From JBDTSW01 sp963799815 (GTDB lineage Bacteria > Actinomycetota > Thermoleophilia > Solirubrobacterales > 70-9): 64,000 bases of DNA. The position numbers and the translations under genes were made by a program. Below the pieces are notes generated by a model. It was not told the origin of the DNA. It did not search any database and saw only the letters and a list, made by a program, of their open reading frames with translations. The DNA lies in NCBI GenBank assembly GCA_963799815.1, contig CAWCYG010000006.1:1-64000 (forward strand), in the 5' to 3' direction. Of the stretch, positions 25,601 through 33,325 are shown in pieces (the first letter of the stretch is position 1; every line of letters begins with the position of its first letter).

Positions 25601-26166
25601 CGGCGCTGCTTGAGGCGGAAGGGCTGGAGGAGGATGTCGAGGCGGGAGCCCGGGCGCGCGCGCTGATCGACGCGTGGCTTGACTCGGAGCTGCGCGAGCG
25701 ACTCGATGGGATGCGCCTGCGACCTGAGGTTCCTTTCGTTGTCGGCATCGCCGGCACGGTGGTTCGCGGCAAGATCGACCTGCTGGCGAGCGGGGAGGAT
25801 CGCGAGCCGGTCGTGGTCGACTTCAAGACCGACGCGCTGCGCGGCCGCGACCCAGACGCGGTCGCGATGCGCTACGCCGCACAGCAGGAGGTCTACGCCC
25901 TGGCGGCTGGCACTTCCCTCGGCGACGAGGTCCAAGCCGTGAAGACCGTGCACTGCTTCCTCGAGGCGGCGGAGCGACCCGTGGAGCGGTCGTTCGGACC
26001 GACGGAGCTCAATACCGCCCGCGCGCGCCTCGAGACGGTGATCGCTCGGATGCGTGCCGGCGAGTTCGTCCCCACCGCCACCCCCGACGGCGCCACCTGC
26101 TTCGGATGCCCCGCCGCCGCCCGGCTTTGCCCGCATCCGGCCTGGAGACCGCCCGCGGGCGGGTAG
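22618..26166 (+). CDS. addA: AddA-like helicase-nuclease subunit
   Basis: 1182 residues from GTG 22618, which overlaps the end of addB by eight bases. SF1/UvrD helicase motifs are complete: QAGAGTGKTRVLVER (about 47-61), FTFTERSAAEL, VDEFQDTS (about 304), VGDEFQSIYRFR, and VHAAKGLEFPVV (about 690). The C-terminal nuclease has VRGKIDLL and the catalytic DFKTDAL (about 1067). It also has Cys residues at ERCGYRF (about 901) and CFGCPAAARLC (about 1160-1170), a cluster-like set normally seen in AddB. The AdnAB naming used for mycobacteria is an alternative, but the degenerate partner favours AddAB. Confidence 0.9.
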   Translation: MIDPGPAQATLPLFEDGSGGTAAPGSESRLTAEQQRAVAARDRDVLLQAGAGTGKTRVLVERYCDAITEDGLASDVILAFTFTERSAAELRNRIRAELTERASSLREAGDAEGAATLFDTARASESAWVTTIHGFCRRLLASHPAAAGLDPRFRVLDESEATRLREACWRDAITAVVERDPDGHGHAVAAYGAWRVGQITIGAYERLRSQGMIEPRLPEVSEPVRSRKRDEPEPEPLSDAELEAARTARRTLEAVLEAYGSRYEEAKAARSGLDFADLELRAVALLRESEHVGAGWRGRFAHIMVDEFQDTSRVQLELVELLRGPETCVFEVGDEFQSIYRFRNADLEVFRAERRAVEEDPTRELLPLTGNFRSLPPVLGAVNALGDSLFQSFVPLSAGRRGETVPGVDLLLTPSRRAAEDPESWWAHAAALEMPPSERSPAIVAEARFLAQHLRRLVDAGEARRGDIVVLLRAFTHVDAFEEALARAGLDPYVLGGRGYWSSQQVEDILRILGTVSNPLDDEALFGTLSSPACGVSPDALWLLRRATDAKSHVWPLVEWRYGGNEREPDRLAEGWEDWLDAIETLDADRIERFCETLNHLRAEAPLRPLDSLVERAMDAFGYDLALLARPGGAGRMANARKLMRLARSFEQNEGRNLAGFLAAAEESTRRDEREGMAPVQAEGYDGVRIMTVHAAKGLEFPVVAMAEMGRALNAGHRWEDLFIGRPEPGVEPRFGMRLAFPATEPIGLWELHELGDEESLEASEEGARLVHVAATRAEDRLIVSGAYRDAHLEPCEEHGATDTPLRRFLPVLCKAGWDGGDGRVELPPPPAAAGTAPLSRPTMLTIDINRASAEQAATLSRPRHHLVAAPELPTSRPPLRDHGHTPVPLGHLSYSALAGYERCGYRFYAERVLRLAAPATRPASEDGDAPPEDPSDDAPSELVEPPPDPADADGVAGAPGSGLERGLALGNAVHAALERSALTGWSRPQDTDLAALLEAEGLEEDVEAGARARALIDAWLDSELRERLDGMRLRPEVPFVVGIAGTVVRGKIDLLASGEDREPVVVDFKTDALRGRDPDAVAMRYAAQQEVYALAAGTSLGDEVQAVKTVHCFLEAAERPVERSFGPTELNTARARLETVIARMRAGEFVPTATPDGATCFGCPAAARLCPHPAWRPPAGG

Positions 26167-26169
26167 GCC

Positions 26170-26760
26170 ATGGGACGGCTTGCGGTATTCGGCTACGGCT
26201 CGCTCGTCTCTCCCACGAGCGCGTCCGGGAGCCTGGGTCGGCCCGTCGAGCTGGCGGCGCTCGTGCGACTCGAGGGCTGGCGCCGGCGCTGGAGCGTCTA
26301 CCGCGACAACACCGCAGTCGAGAAGACCTTCGCCCGGCCGGATGGCACGATCCCACCGTACGTCGTTGGCCTCAACATCGAGCGCGACGGCACCATCCCG
26401 GGCGCCAACGGGGCCTTGATCGAGATTTCGGCGGCGGAGGCCGATCGCCTCGACCTGCGAGAGATGCGCTATGACCGTGTCGAGGTCACCGCCGACGTCC
26501 GAGCGCTGGGCGAGGAGACGGAGCCTGCCTTCGACGCGGTCTACGCCTATACCGCCAAGCGCGCGCACTTCGCGGCGAAGCCGCCCCCGGGCGCGATCGT
26601 CATCGCTCCCTATGTCCGCACGGTCGAAGCCGCCTTCTCAGAGCTCGGATCGGATCAGCTCGACCGCTACCACGAGAGCACGGACCCCCCGCCCGTGGAA
26701 GCCGTGGAGGCCACGCTGGTCCACGACGAGATCCCCGCGGGGAACCCGCGGGACTGGTGA
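26170..26760 (+). CDS. Gamma-glutamylcyclotransferase-like protein
   Basis: 196 residues. The N-terminal FGYGSLV is the substrate-binding YGSL loop of the GGCT/ChaC/AIG2 fold. An acidic residue expected for catalysis probably lies in GALIEISAAEADRLDLREMRYDRVEV (about 75-100), which matches the family GxLfevs...D..E..Y.rv.v pattern. These enzymes release 5-oxoproline from gamma-glutamyl amines or peptides; the substrate cannot be read from the sequence. The start is three bases after addA, so it is cotranscribed with the repair genes although no functional link is evident. Confidence 0.82.
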   Translation: MGRLAVFGYGSLVSPTSASGSLGRPVELAALVRLEGWRRRWSVYRDNTAVEKTFARPDGTIPPYVVGLNIERDGTIPGANGALIEISAAEADRLDLREMRYDRVEVTADVRALGEETEPAFDAVYAYTAKRAHFAAKPPPGAIVIAPYVRTVEAAFSELGSDQLDRYHESTDPPPVEAVEATLVHDEIPAGNPRDW

Positions 26761-26767
26761 GGCGAGC

Positions 26768-27409
26768 CTAGGGCGCCGCCAGCGCTTCTTCGATCGGCAT
26801 CTCGCCCGAGACGACGTCAAAGGTCCGGCCGACGGTTGCCTCGGTGCCAAGCACCGCAGCGAGCACCGCAGCGACGTCCGCGCGCGGGATCTCGCCTCGC
26901 TCGAGCCGCTCGGCGATCTGCACCCGTCCCGTCGGCTCGGCGTCCGTGAGGGCGCCGGGGCGCACGATCGTGTACGCGAGCCCGCTGGACGCGAGGGCGC
27001 GGTCGGCTTCGGCCTTGGCGCGCAGGTACTCGCCAAACACATCTCCCCCCTCGGCCGGGGGATCCGCGGCCCCCATCGCGCTGACCATCACATACCGCTC
27101 GATACCGCTCGCCTTGGCCGCGTCGATCAGTTTGAGCGCGCCGCCCAGGTCCATCGTGCGCTTGCGCTCGGCGCCCGATCCGGCGCCCGCGCCCGCCGCG
27201 AACACGACCGCATCAGCGCCCTCCACCGCTCCGCTGACGTCCTCCTCAGACTCGAGATCGCAGAAAACGGGCTCGGCGCCGGCCGCCTTCACATCCTCCG
27301 ACTGGTCCGGGTTTCGGATCAGCGCCTTGACGTCGTCGCCACGGGCAGCGAGCAGCGGGTGCAGGAGCAGGGCGATCTTCCCGTGGCCCCCGGCGACGAC
27401 GACCTCCAT
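26768..27409 (-). CDS. NAD(P)-binding (atypical SDR) protein
   Basis: 213 residues from ATG 27409. The N-terminal VVVAGGHGKIALLL is the dinucleotide-binding motif of the NmrA/YwnB-like atypical SDRs, with Rossmann strands continuing at VKALIRNPDQ, ADAVVFAAGAG, and YVMVSAMGA. The YLRAKAEADRAL segment supplies the Tyr/Lys region and YTIVRPGAL is characteristic. Such proteins are redox sensors or oxidoreductases. Only one base separates its start from the stop of the HxlR regulator, so the pair is cotranscribed and probably co-regulated. Confidence 0.85.
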   Translation of the reverse strand: MEVVVAGGHGKIALLLHPLLAARGDDVKALIRNPDQSEDVKAAGAEPVFCDLESEEDVSGAVEGADAVVFAAGAGAGSGAERKRTMDLGGALKLIDAAKASGIERYVMVSAMGAADPPAEGGDVFGEYLRAKAEADRALASSGLAYTIVRPGALTDAEPTGRVQIAERLERGEIPRADVAAVLAAVLGTEATVGRTFDVVSGEMPIEEALAAP

Positions 27410-27410
27410 C

Positions 27411-27776
27411 TCAGGCGTCCTTGCCCGCGCGCGCCCAGTCGCGAAGCTCACGCAGGGCTGGCTGCAGTGCGCGACCGCGATCCGTGAGCGTGTAGGAGAC
27501 GCGGGCCGGCGCGCCGGAGTGAACGGCCCGGGTCACCAGTCCTTCGGCCTCCAGCTCGCGCAGCCGGGTGGAGAGGAGCCGGTCGGAGATGCCCGGGACG
27601 GCGTCGCACAGATCGGCGAAGTAGAGAGGTCCCTGCTCCAGGCACCAGAGGATCGCGCCCGTCCAGCGCCGGCCGACCAGCTCGATCGCTGCGTGAAAGT
27701 CGGGGCACACGCGTGCGGGATTGCCGCCCTCGCGCGGCCCACGCGTGATCTCCGGCACCCGGCTCTCCACCGTCAC
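27411..27776 (-). CDS. HxlR-family winged-helix transcriptional regulator
   Basis: 121 residues, standard for the family. The conserved N-terminal Cys (CPDFHAAIELVGRRWTGAILWCL) is followed by the helix-turn-helix (ISDRLLSTRLRELEAEGLVTR) and wing (RVSYTLTDRGRAL). HxlR proteins often sense aldehydes, quinones or other electrophiles through this Cys. Starts at a GTG. Being first in the pair with the NAD(P)-binding protein, it probably controls its own transcript. Confidence 0.9.
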   Translation of the reverse strand: MTVESRVPEITRGPREGGNPARVCPDFHAAIELVGRRWTGAILWCLEQGPLYFADLCDAVPGISDRLLSTRLRELEAEGLVTRAVHSGAPARVSYTLTDRGRALQPALRELRDWARAGKDA

Positions 27777-27815
27777 TGAGACTAACGAAGGAGCCTGGTG
27801 CGCCTGGTGACCCGC

Positions 27816-28973
27816 CTAGACGGCGCAGGGGCCGGTACCCCGAGGCGCCAGATCTCCGCGCATTGCATCCGCAGCGATTCGATTTGGAACGCCGAGCCCG
27901 CCCGGTGGCCCCCCACTCTGTTCGGAGCCGAAGACCGTCGTCAGCACACCGCCTTCGCCATCGACGAATGGCCCACCGGAGTTCCCGCCCTCCACGTCGC
28001 CTCGAAAGGCCGACATGTCGCGGCGCAGCGGTCCCCGGCCGTATGAGTCCTGGCTCGTGACCTCCGCCGTCGTACCCAGCCGCGCAGGGGCAACCTGGAA
28101 GGCCTCGTTGCCGGGATATCCGAGAACGGCGCCGGTAGTCCCCTCGCGAGCGTCCTCCACCAAGGGAAGCGGCGGCAGGCCCAGTCCCTCGACCTCGAGG
28201 ATCGCGAAGTCGTTTGTCGCGTCGTAGTGGACGGCCGTCGCCTCGAGCTCCGGCTCTCCGGCGCGTGGTGTCACGGTCGTGTCCTGCTGGCCAGCAACGA
28301 CGTGAGCGTTGGTGGCAACGAGGTCGGGCCCGATCACCCAGCCCGACCCCTGGACGCCGAGCCCGCATGCGGTCCCCAGGATCTTGACGACGCTGTCGCC
28401 GGCACGATCGACCTCGGGGTCGGAAGCGATTTGGGGGTCGGGAGCGTCCACCTGTGCCTCCGGGCCCTGCAGGCTCGGAGTGGGGTTTATGCGCCGCAGC
28501 ACGTTCAAGAGCGGTCCCGACGGGGGGAGCAGATCGTTCAGGGCTCCGAGGATCGCCGACCGCTGAACGACCTCCCGTAACCGGACGGTTTCGGCGCCAG
28601 GGGTGTGGAGAGCCACGGCGCCGACTCCCCACGTCACGAGGAGCGCCAACGCTCCGAGCAGCACGGCTCCACCGAGCCCATCGATGAGCCCCGCGGTCGA
28701 GCCCATCCGCGCCCGCTCGTGAAGCATGGAGCCGATTCCCTCAAGGGCGATCGCGAGCACCGCCCCGGCGAGAAGACCGGTCATGACGGTGATCAGGGGC
28801 GCGTAGGCGGACTCCGAGCCGCCGGCGAGCAGCGTCGGCCCCAGGCGTCCCCCGATCGCCGCCCCGATCAAGAAACCGGCGAGCGGAAGCGCGCTGCGAA
28901 TCAGCCCGCGCTCGTAGCCGACGGCGCAGAGGGCCAGCACGAACACGGCGATGACGATGTCGATAGCGGTCAT
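27816..28973 (-). CDS. MarP-like membrane serine protease (CvpA domain plus trypsin-like domain)
   Basis: 385 residues from ATG 28973. Four membrane helices in a CvpA-like domain (residues 1-125) lead to an extracytoplasmic chymotrypsin-like domain with the catalytic triad visible: His in TNAHVVAG, Asp in NDFAILEV, and Ser in GGNSGGPF. A Cys pair flanks the protease core (TACGLGVQGSG and the C-terminal GPCAV), possibly a disulfide. The mycobacterial homologue MarP is needed for acid resistance and processes a peptidoglycan hydrolase. It is divergent from a penicillin-binding protein gene 76 bases away. Confidence 0.9.
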   Translation of the reverse strand: MTAIDIVIAVFVLALCAVGYERGLIRSALPLAGFLIGAAIGGRLGPTLLAGGSESAYAPLITVMTGLLAGAVLAIALEGIGSMLHERARMGSTAGLIDGLGGAVLLGALALLVTWGVGAVALHTPGAETVRLREVVQRSAILGALNDLLPPSGPLLNVLRRINPTPSLQGPEAQVDAPDPQIASDPEVDRAGDSVVKILGTACGLGVQGSGWVIGPDLVATNAHVVAGQQDTTVTPRAGEPELEATAVHYDATNDFAILEVEGLGLPPLPLVEDAREGTTGAVLGYPGNEAFQVAPARLGTTAEVTSQDSYGRGPLRRDMSAFRGDVEGGNSGGPFVDGEGGVLTTVFGSEQSGGPPGGLGVPNRIAADAMRGDLAPRGTGPCAV

Positions 28974-29049
28974 GAGGGTTCGGTTAAGGGCAGGCGGCGA
29001 GCGCACGAATGCTGCATGGCCGAGCAGCCCGAAGTTCTAGATTCTGCCC

Positions 29050-30771
29050 ATGACGAAGGAGGAAGCTGAGCGACGTCGCCGCTTGATGACGCGGGCGCTG
29101 CCGATCTCGATCCTCGCCGTGGCGGCATTCGTCGCCGGAATTCTGATCGGCTCGGTCAACGAGACCGCTTCCGCCGAGCGCTTCGCGGCCGCCTGGTCGC
29201 GCGGCGATTACGACGCGATGTATGCCGAGCTCGCGCCCGACGCGGCCGCCAACGCGAGCGAGGACGAGTTCGCTCAGGTCTACGCCGACACCAACGTGAT
29301 GGCCACCACGGATGCCGTTGAGACCGGTGAGGTAAGCGGCGGCAGAGATGCCGCGACCGTGCCGGTCGCGCTCACCACACACGCTTGGGGGGACGTGAAG
29401 GGAGAGGTCATCCTGCCCATGGACGACGGCCTCGTCTCCTGGCAGCCGCACCACGCCTTCCCCGGGCTGAAGGAAGGGGAGCAGCTCGACCGGCGTACAC
29501 GGGCTCCGGCGCGCGGACCGATCCTCGCTGCCGACGGCACCCCTCTCGCGGCGGGGCCGAGCTCCGCGAGGAGCTCACCGCTGGGCCTCTCGGCCACCGC
29601 GGTCGCGGGCGGCATGGACACACCACGTAAGGCCCAGCGTGAGGCGCTCGAGGCAGAGGGCTTTCCGCCGAACACCCTGACCGGCTCGAGCGGGCTCGAG
29701 CTTGCGTTCAACGAGCGGCTCGACGGACAGCCCAGCGGGCAGCTGCTCGCGGTGACGAGCGAATCCGCGGGCGGGGGCGAACGCGTCCTCGTGACCGGGC
29801 AGCCCCAGCCCGGGAGGGCGGTGCGCACCACGATCGACCCGGAGCTGCAGGAGGCGGCCGTCGTCGCGCTCGGCGATCGCTTCGGCGGCGTCGCGGTGCT
29901 TGACGCTCGCGACGGCTCGGTCCTGGGCCTGGCCGGCATCGCCTTCTCGGCTCCACAGCCGCCGGGCTCGACCTTCAAGGTCGTGACCACCGTCGCCGGG
30001 CTGGACACCGGGGCGGTGAAGCTGAGTGACTCGTTCCCAGTCCAGACCGCCGCGGTCATCGAGGGCCGAGAGGTCGCGAACGCGCACGATGAGCCGTGCG
30101 GGGGCACGTTCACCCAGTCGTTCGCGAATTCGTGTAACAGCGTCTTCGCCCCGCTTGGAGTGGACGTCGGCGAGGAGAAACTCGTCCAGTACTCGGAGCG
30201 GTTCGGCTTCAACGAGCCGCCCGAGCTCTACGACGCAGAGGCGACCGCTCTGATCGACCCGCCGGCTAGCACGATCCCCGAGGACATCGGCGGCGACTTG
30301 GACGTCGGGGTGAGCGCGATCGGCCAGGGCGAGGTGCTGGCGACGCCGCTGCAGCTCGCCTCGATCTCTCAGACGATCGCGGCGGGAGGCGAACGCAGCC
30401 CTACCCCGATCACCAAGGACCCGGATTTCGCGCCAGCCGCCAAGCCCGTGCGAGTCACGTCGAAGGAGACCGCGCAGACACTGCGCCAGCTGATGATCCG
30501 CGTAGTGACCGAGGGCACCGGCACAGCCGCCGCGCTGCCGAACGTCCAGGTCGCCGGCAAGACGGGAACGGCCGAGCTCGGTCCCGCGGCCCTGGCGAAG
30601 ACCCCTGGGCCGGGTGAGGAGCCGGAGCTCGAGGTCGACGCGTGGTTCACGGCCTTCGCGCCGGCGTCGGAACCCCGCCTCGCGGTGGCGGCGATGGTGG
30701 TCAACGCCGAGGGCGACGGCGGGACGATCGCAGCACCCATCGTCCAAGACGTGCTCGAGGCCGGCCTCTAG
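29050..30771 (+). CDS. Penicillin-binding protein (transpeptidase) with MecA-type N-terminal domain
   Basis: 573 residues. One N-terminal membrane anchor (14-35) is followed by an NTF2-like/MecA_N domain (45-140), a dimerisation region and the transpeptidase domain. Active-site motifs: SxxK in PGSTFKVV, SxN in ANSCNSVF and KTG in AGKTGTAEL. It is a PbpA-like class B PBP; no glycosyltransferase domain is present. The MecA_N-type domain also occurs in beta-lactam-tolerant PBPs, but this alone does not prove resistance. No clear ribosome binding site precedes the ATG, so translation may start from a very short leader. Confidence 0.9.
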   Translation: MTKEEAERRRRLMTRALPISILAVAAFVAGILIGSVNETASAERFAAAWSRGDYDAMYAELAPDAAANASEDEFAQVYADTNVMATTDAVETGEVSGGRDAATVPVALTTHAWGDVKGEVILPMDDGLVSWQPHHAFPGLKEGEQLDRRTRAPARGPILAADGTPLAAGPSSARSSPLGLSATAVAGGMDTPRKAQREALEAEGFPPNTLTGSSGLELAFNERLDGQPSGQLLAVTSESAGGGERVLVTGQPQPGRAVRTTIDPELQEAAVVALGDRFGGVAVLDARDGSVLGLAGIAFSAPQPPGSTFKVVTTVAGLDTGAVKLSDSFPVQTAAVIEGREVANAHDEPCGGTFTQSFANSCNSVFAPLGVDVGEEKLVQYSERFGFNEPPELYDAEATALIDPPASTIPEDIGGDLDVGVSAIGQGEVLATPLQLASISQTIAAGGERSPTPITKDPDFAPAAKPVRVTSKETAQTLRQLMIRVVTEGTGTAAALPNVQVAGKTGTAELGPAALAKTPGPGEEPELEVDAWFTAFAPASEPRLAVAAMVVNAEGDGGTIAAPIVQDVLEAGL

Positions 30772-30802
30772 CTCGAGCCGTCCGGCCAGAGATGGGGCCT
30801 TC

Positions 30803-31144
30803 TCACTCGTACTCCCTGAGCGGAAACCCGATCGTGGCCCCAACCACGACGAGGACGCCGCCGATGACTGCGATCAGGCCACCGAGCGTCTCCGCGACGA
30901 GCGCGAGCGCTGCTCCCGCGATCGAGGCTGCGGCGCCGATCGCGAGTAGGCTCCACCATCCGCCGCCCGCCGTCTTGCGGACCGGCGCCGTCAGCAGGCT
31001 GGCGAGGGCGATGACGGCAAGGCAGCCGATCAGCACGGGCTCGCTGAAGAGGTTCACGAGGATCGCCACCGCGGCGAGGCCCGCCATCAGGAGCACGGCT
31101 TGAAGCGTCCGATCGCTCAGGCCCGCCACGCGCACGGCGTTCAA
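30803..31144 (-). CDS. Small four-helix membrane protein
   Basis: 113 residues with four hydrophobic segments (about 15-32, 35-52, 63-85 and 86-107) separated by short polar turns. No recognised domain. Its start overlaps the stop of the lipoprotein gene (ATGA), so the two are translationally coupled and may form an envelope pair. Convergent with the penicillin-binding protein gene. Confidence 0.72.
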   Translation of the reverse strand: MNAVRVAGLSDRTLQAVLLMAGLAAVAILVNLFSEPVLIGCLAVIALASLLTAPVRKTAGGGWWSLLAIGAAASIAGAALALVAETLGGLIAVIGGVLVVVGATIGFPLREYE

Positions 31145-31677
31145 ATATCGAGCTCGATGATCCCGCTCTCAGACTCAGACAGCGGCAGCTCGAGCTCGAG
31201 TGGGCGATTCTCGGTCGAGGACTCCTCGAGCAAGAACAGCACAAGTGAGCCCTGCGTCGGGCCGTCCGCTGCGATCGAGTTGGGCACGGGCACCACTCCC
31301 CCCGCCGGCACCTCGGCACCGAGCTCAAGCGCGTAAGGGCTCTCCGTCTCGGTGGGCGCGTATGTGGTGTCGAGCGTGTCGATCACCTCCATCTCGTCGG
31401 GCAGGGTGATCGCCTCCTCGCTCTCGTTCTCGACCTGCATGAAAACGCCGAAGTACTGCTGCCCGGGGGGCGGGGTCGGCTGGCCCTCCAGGTAGGCGGA
31501 ATCCTCCTCGTCATCGGGGTTCAGAAAGCGCGAGATGACGACGTTGTAGGAGACGTCCTCGAACTCGATCGGCTCGCCCTCCACAACGTCCAGCTCCTCC
31601 TCTGAAGCGCCGCAGGCGACGAGCGCAAGCGCGACCAGGACGAGCGCTGGCAGGGCGATTGCTGAGCGCCGGGGCAT
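31141..31677 (-). CDS. Lipoprotein of unknown function, DUF4352-like
   Basis: 178 residues. Signal peptide with lipobox LVAC (about Cys22), then an acidic linker and an Ig-like sandwich containing YFGVFMQVENESEEAITLPDEMEVID. This resembles DUF4352/telomeric-repeat-like extracellular domains, which often sit beside membrane transporters. The C-terminal third is Glu/Ser-rich. It overlaps and is coupled to the four-helix membrane protein. Confidence 0.72.
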   Translation of the reverse strand: MPRRSAIALPALVLVALALVACGASEEELDVVEGEPIEFEDVSYNVVISRFLNPDDEEDSAYLEGQPTPPPGQQYFGVFMQVENESEEAITLPDEMEVIDTLDTTYAPTETESPYALELGAEVPAGGVVPVPNSIAADGPTQGSLVLFLLEESSTENRPLELELPLSESESGIIELDI

Positions 31678-31711
31678 AGGCGCGGCAGTCTAGTAGGGCG
31701 CCCTACTGCAC

Positions 31712-32218
31712 CTATCCGGCGCCCGGGACCCGGTCGCCACCCCCGATGGCGACTCGGTCGGCCGGGGTTTCGTCCTCCAAGAGCAGCCTGAGCTGCGCCA
31801 GCGCGCCGGTAAGCGCGCGCCCGTACCAGCGGCTCATTCCCGGGGCGAGCTCGGCTATACGATCGAGGAGATGGGAGGGCTCGGTCCAGTGGAGGACCTT
31901 GACCATGCATGACGTGGGTCCCGCCTCAGTCGTCTCCCAGGCTGTGCCGACGGGCAGGCGTCCAAGGCGGGAGCCCGTGCCGGACTCGAGGATCCTGAAG
32001 GGCGGCTCGAGCTCCGTGATCACGGTTTCCATCCAGAGCCCACGTTTGACGACGCGAAACCGCGCCGCAGCCCCGGTCCCGGTGGAATCGAGGCGTTGAA
32101 GGTGAAAGTCGGAGAGGAAGCGGCCCATGAACGCTGGGCGGTTCGCGAGGTCGGCCAGGAAGGAGTAGGCCCGCTCACGCGGGACGTCGATCGGCATCTC
32201 GGCGGAGATCGGGCCCAC
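31712..32218 (-). CDS. SRPBCC-fold (polyketide cyclase-like) protein
   Basis: 168 residues from a GTG start. N-terminal IDVPRERAYSFLADLANRPAFMG is the standard opening of START/SRPBCC hydrophobic-pocket proteins. It is followed by the curved sheet (AARFRVVKRGLWMETVITELEPPFRILESG) and the long C-terminal helix (SRWYGRALTGALAQLRLLLED). The ligand is unknown. An internal ATG eight codons in is an alternative start. Divergent from the FHA gene. Confidence 0.82.
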   Translation of the reverse strand: MGPISAEMPIDVPRERAYSFLADLANRPAFMGRFLSDFHLQRLDSTGTGAAARFRVVKRGLWMETVITELEPPFRILESGTGSRLGRLPVGTAWETTEAGPTSCMVKVLHWTEPSHLLDRIAELAPGMSRWYGRALTGALAQLRLLLEDETPADRVAIGGGDRVPGAG

Positions 32219-32328
32219 GGCCGCGAGTCTATTCGTCGGGCCGTCCCCAAATTCCGGTGATTTCCGGTCGCGTCAGCTTTATGACGAGCTCTGACTTCGT
32301 TAAGATCAGCACAAGTTCAGCAACCGTC

Positions 32329-32889
32329 ATGAACGCGCTGACCGACAGCTCTCCCGAGCTTCATAGGACAGGCGAGAACGTTCATAGCTTCGCGACCGTC
32401 GGGTCGCTCACGTGCACCGAATGTGGCTATGCGCTCGCCGCGGCCGCGATGGAGGATGAGCTGCCCCGGTGCCCGGCCTGCGGCGGCTCGAGCTTCCGCC
32501 GCACATCGATCTTCGAGCATCCAACCGTCGATGCCGAAGCGGTCGAGCCGGCGCTCTCGAACCCAGCGTGGCTCACGGAGCTACGCCTCGACGCGACCGC
32601 CGAGCCACGCCTCGCCTTCGAGGGGCCCGACGGCGAGGCGAGCTTCTCGCTCGGCGAGGGCTGGACGCGGATCGGGCGCTCCGCCGTCGCCGACATCCAG
32701 CTCGACGATCCCTCCGTGTCACGTCGCCACGCGCTCGTGGTGCGCACGGACGATGGCCTGCGGGCCCTGGACGACCGCAGCCTGAACGGCCTGTTCGTAA
32801 ACGGGGAACGCGTGGAGTGGGCGCCGCTCGTAGACGGCGACGAGCTAGAGATCGGCCGTTACCGCCTGTACGTGATCGCTGAGCGCTAG
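32329..32889 (+). CDS. Zinc-ribbon plus FHA domain protein
   Basis: 186 residues from ATG 32329. The N-terminal region has paired Cys motifs CTECG and CPACG about 23 residues apart, a zinc-ribbon pattern. A C-terminal FHA domain follows (about 95-186) with phosphothreonine-binding residues in TRIGRS, SVSRRHALVV and SLNGLFVNGERV. It probably reads phosphorylated partners of Ser/Thr kinases, but no kinase gene is nearby. A promoter-like TATGAC...TAAGAT pair lies about 15 bases before the chosen start; an upstream GTG at 32257 would add 24 residues and has no ribosome binding site. Confidence 0.82.
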   Translation: MNALTDSSPELHRTGENVHSFATVGSLTCTECGYALAAAAMEDELPRCPACGGSSFRRTSIFEHPTVDAEAVEPALSNPAWLTELRLDATAEPRLAFEGPDGEASFSLGEGWTRIGRSAVADIQLDDPSVSRRHALVVRTDDGLRALDDRSLNGLFVNGERVEWAPLVDGDELEIGRYRLYVIAER

Positions 32890-32933
32890 CCGGGGGCTCG
32901 GCGAGTGATGGCACACGCGGCGCGGCGGCTGGG

Positions 32934-33314
32934 CTAGCGCGTCCAGTAGTACCTGGGGCCCTCCGCCTCCTCGACGACCGCGAAGCCGAACTCATCCCCC
33001 GTCACCTCCGGGCGCTTGCCGAGCTGGCGAACCGTGCCCTGGACGTCGGCGGGGAGGCGGCGGGCGACCCACTCGAAGAGGACACGGGGGTCAAGCCCCA
33101 TGCGCCGCGCGCAGTCGTGGTAGGGGGCGAGGTCCATGACCAAATCTCGCCAATCACGAACCTCGTCTTCGCCCTGGCGGCCGAGCAGGCGCACCAATCC
33201 ATCGCGAAGCGCCTCCGGGGAGCGCTCGCGAAGGGCGAGCTGAAGCTTCTCGTCGCGGATCGGCTGCGCGAGCCGCGCTTCGGGCACGGGGGGTGTCTGG
33301 GCTTCCTCGGTCAT
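32934..33314 (-). CDS. Hypothetical protein downstream of gltB
   Basis: 126 residues, soluble, with charged helices (RDEKLQLALRERSPEALRDGLVRLLGRQGEDEVRDWRDLVMDLAPYHDCARRMG) and a C-terminal beta segment (EFGFAVVEEAEGPRYYWTR). No family recognised. It starts 12 bases after the gltB stop on the same strand, so it is probably translated from the gltB transcript. Confidence 0.7.
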   Translation of the reverse strand: MTEEAQTPPVPEARLAQPIRDEKLQLALRERSPEALRDGLVRLLGRQGEDEVRDWRDLVMDLAPYHDCARRMGLDPRVLFEWVARRLPADVQGTVRQLGKRPEVTGDEFGFAVVEEAEGPRYYWTR

Positions 33315-33325
33315 GCGCGCGGTCG

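Noticed and set aside
24970..26568. Minus-strand ORF (532 aa) opposite addA
   Set aside because: Shadow frame; the plus frame holds helicase and nuclease motifs.
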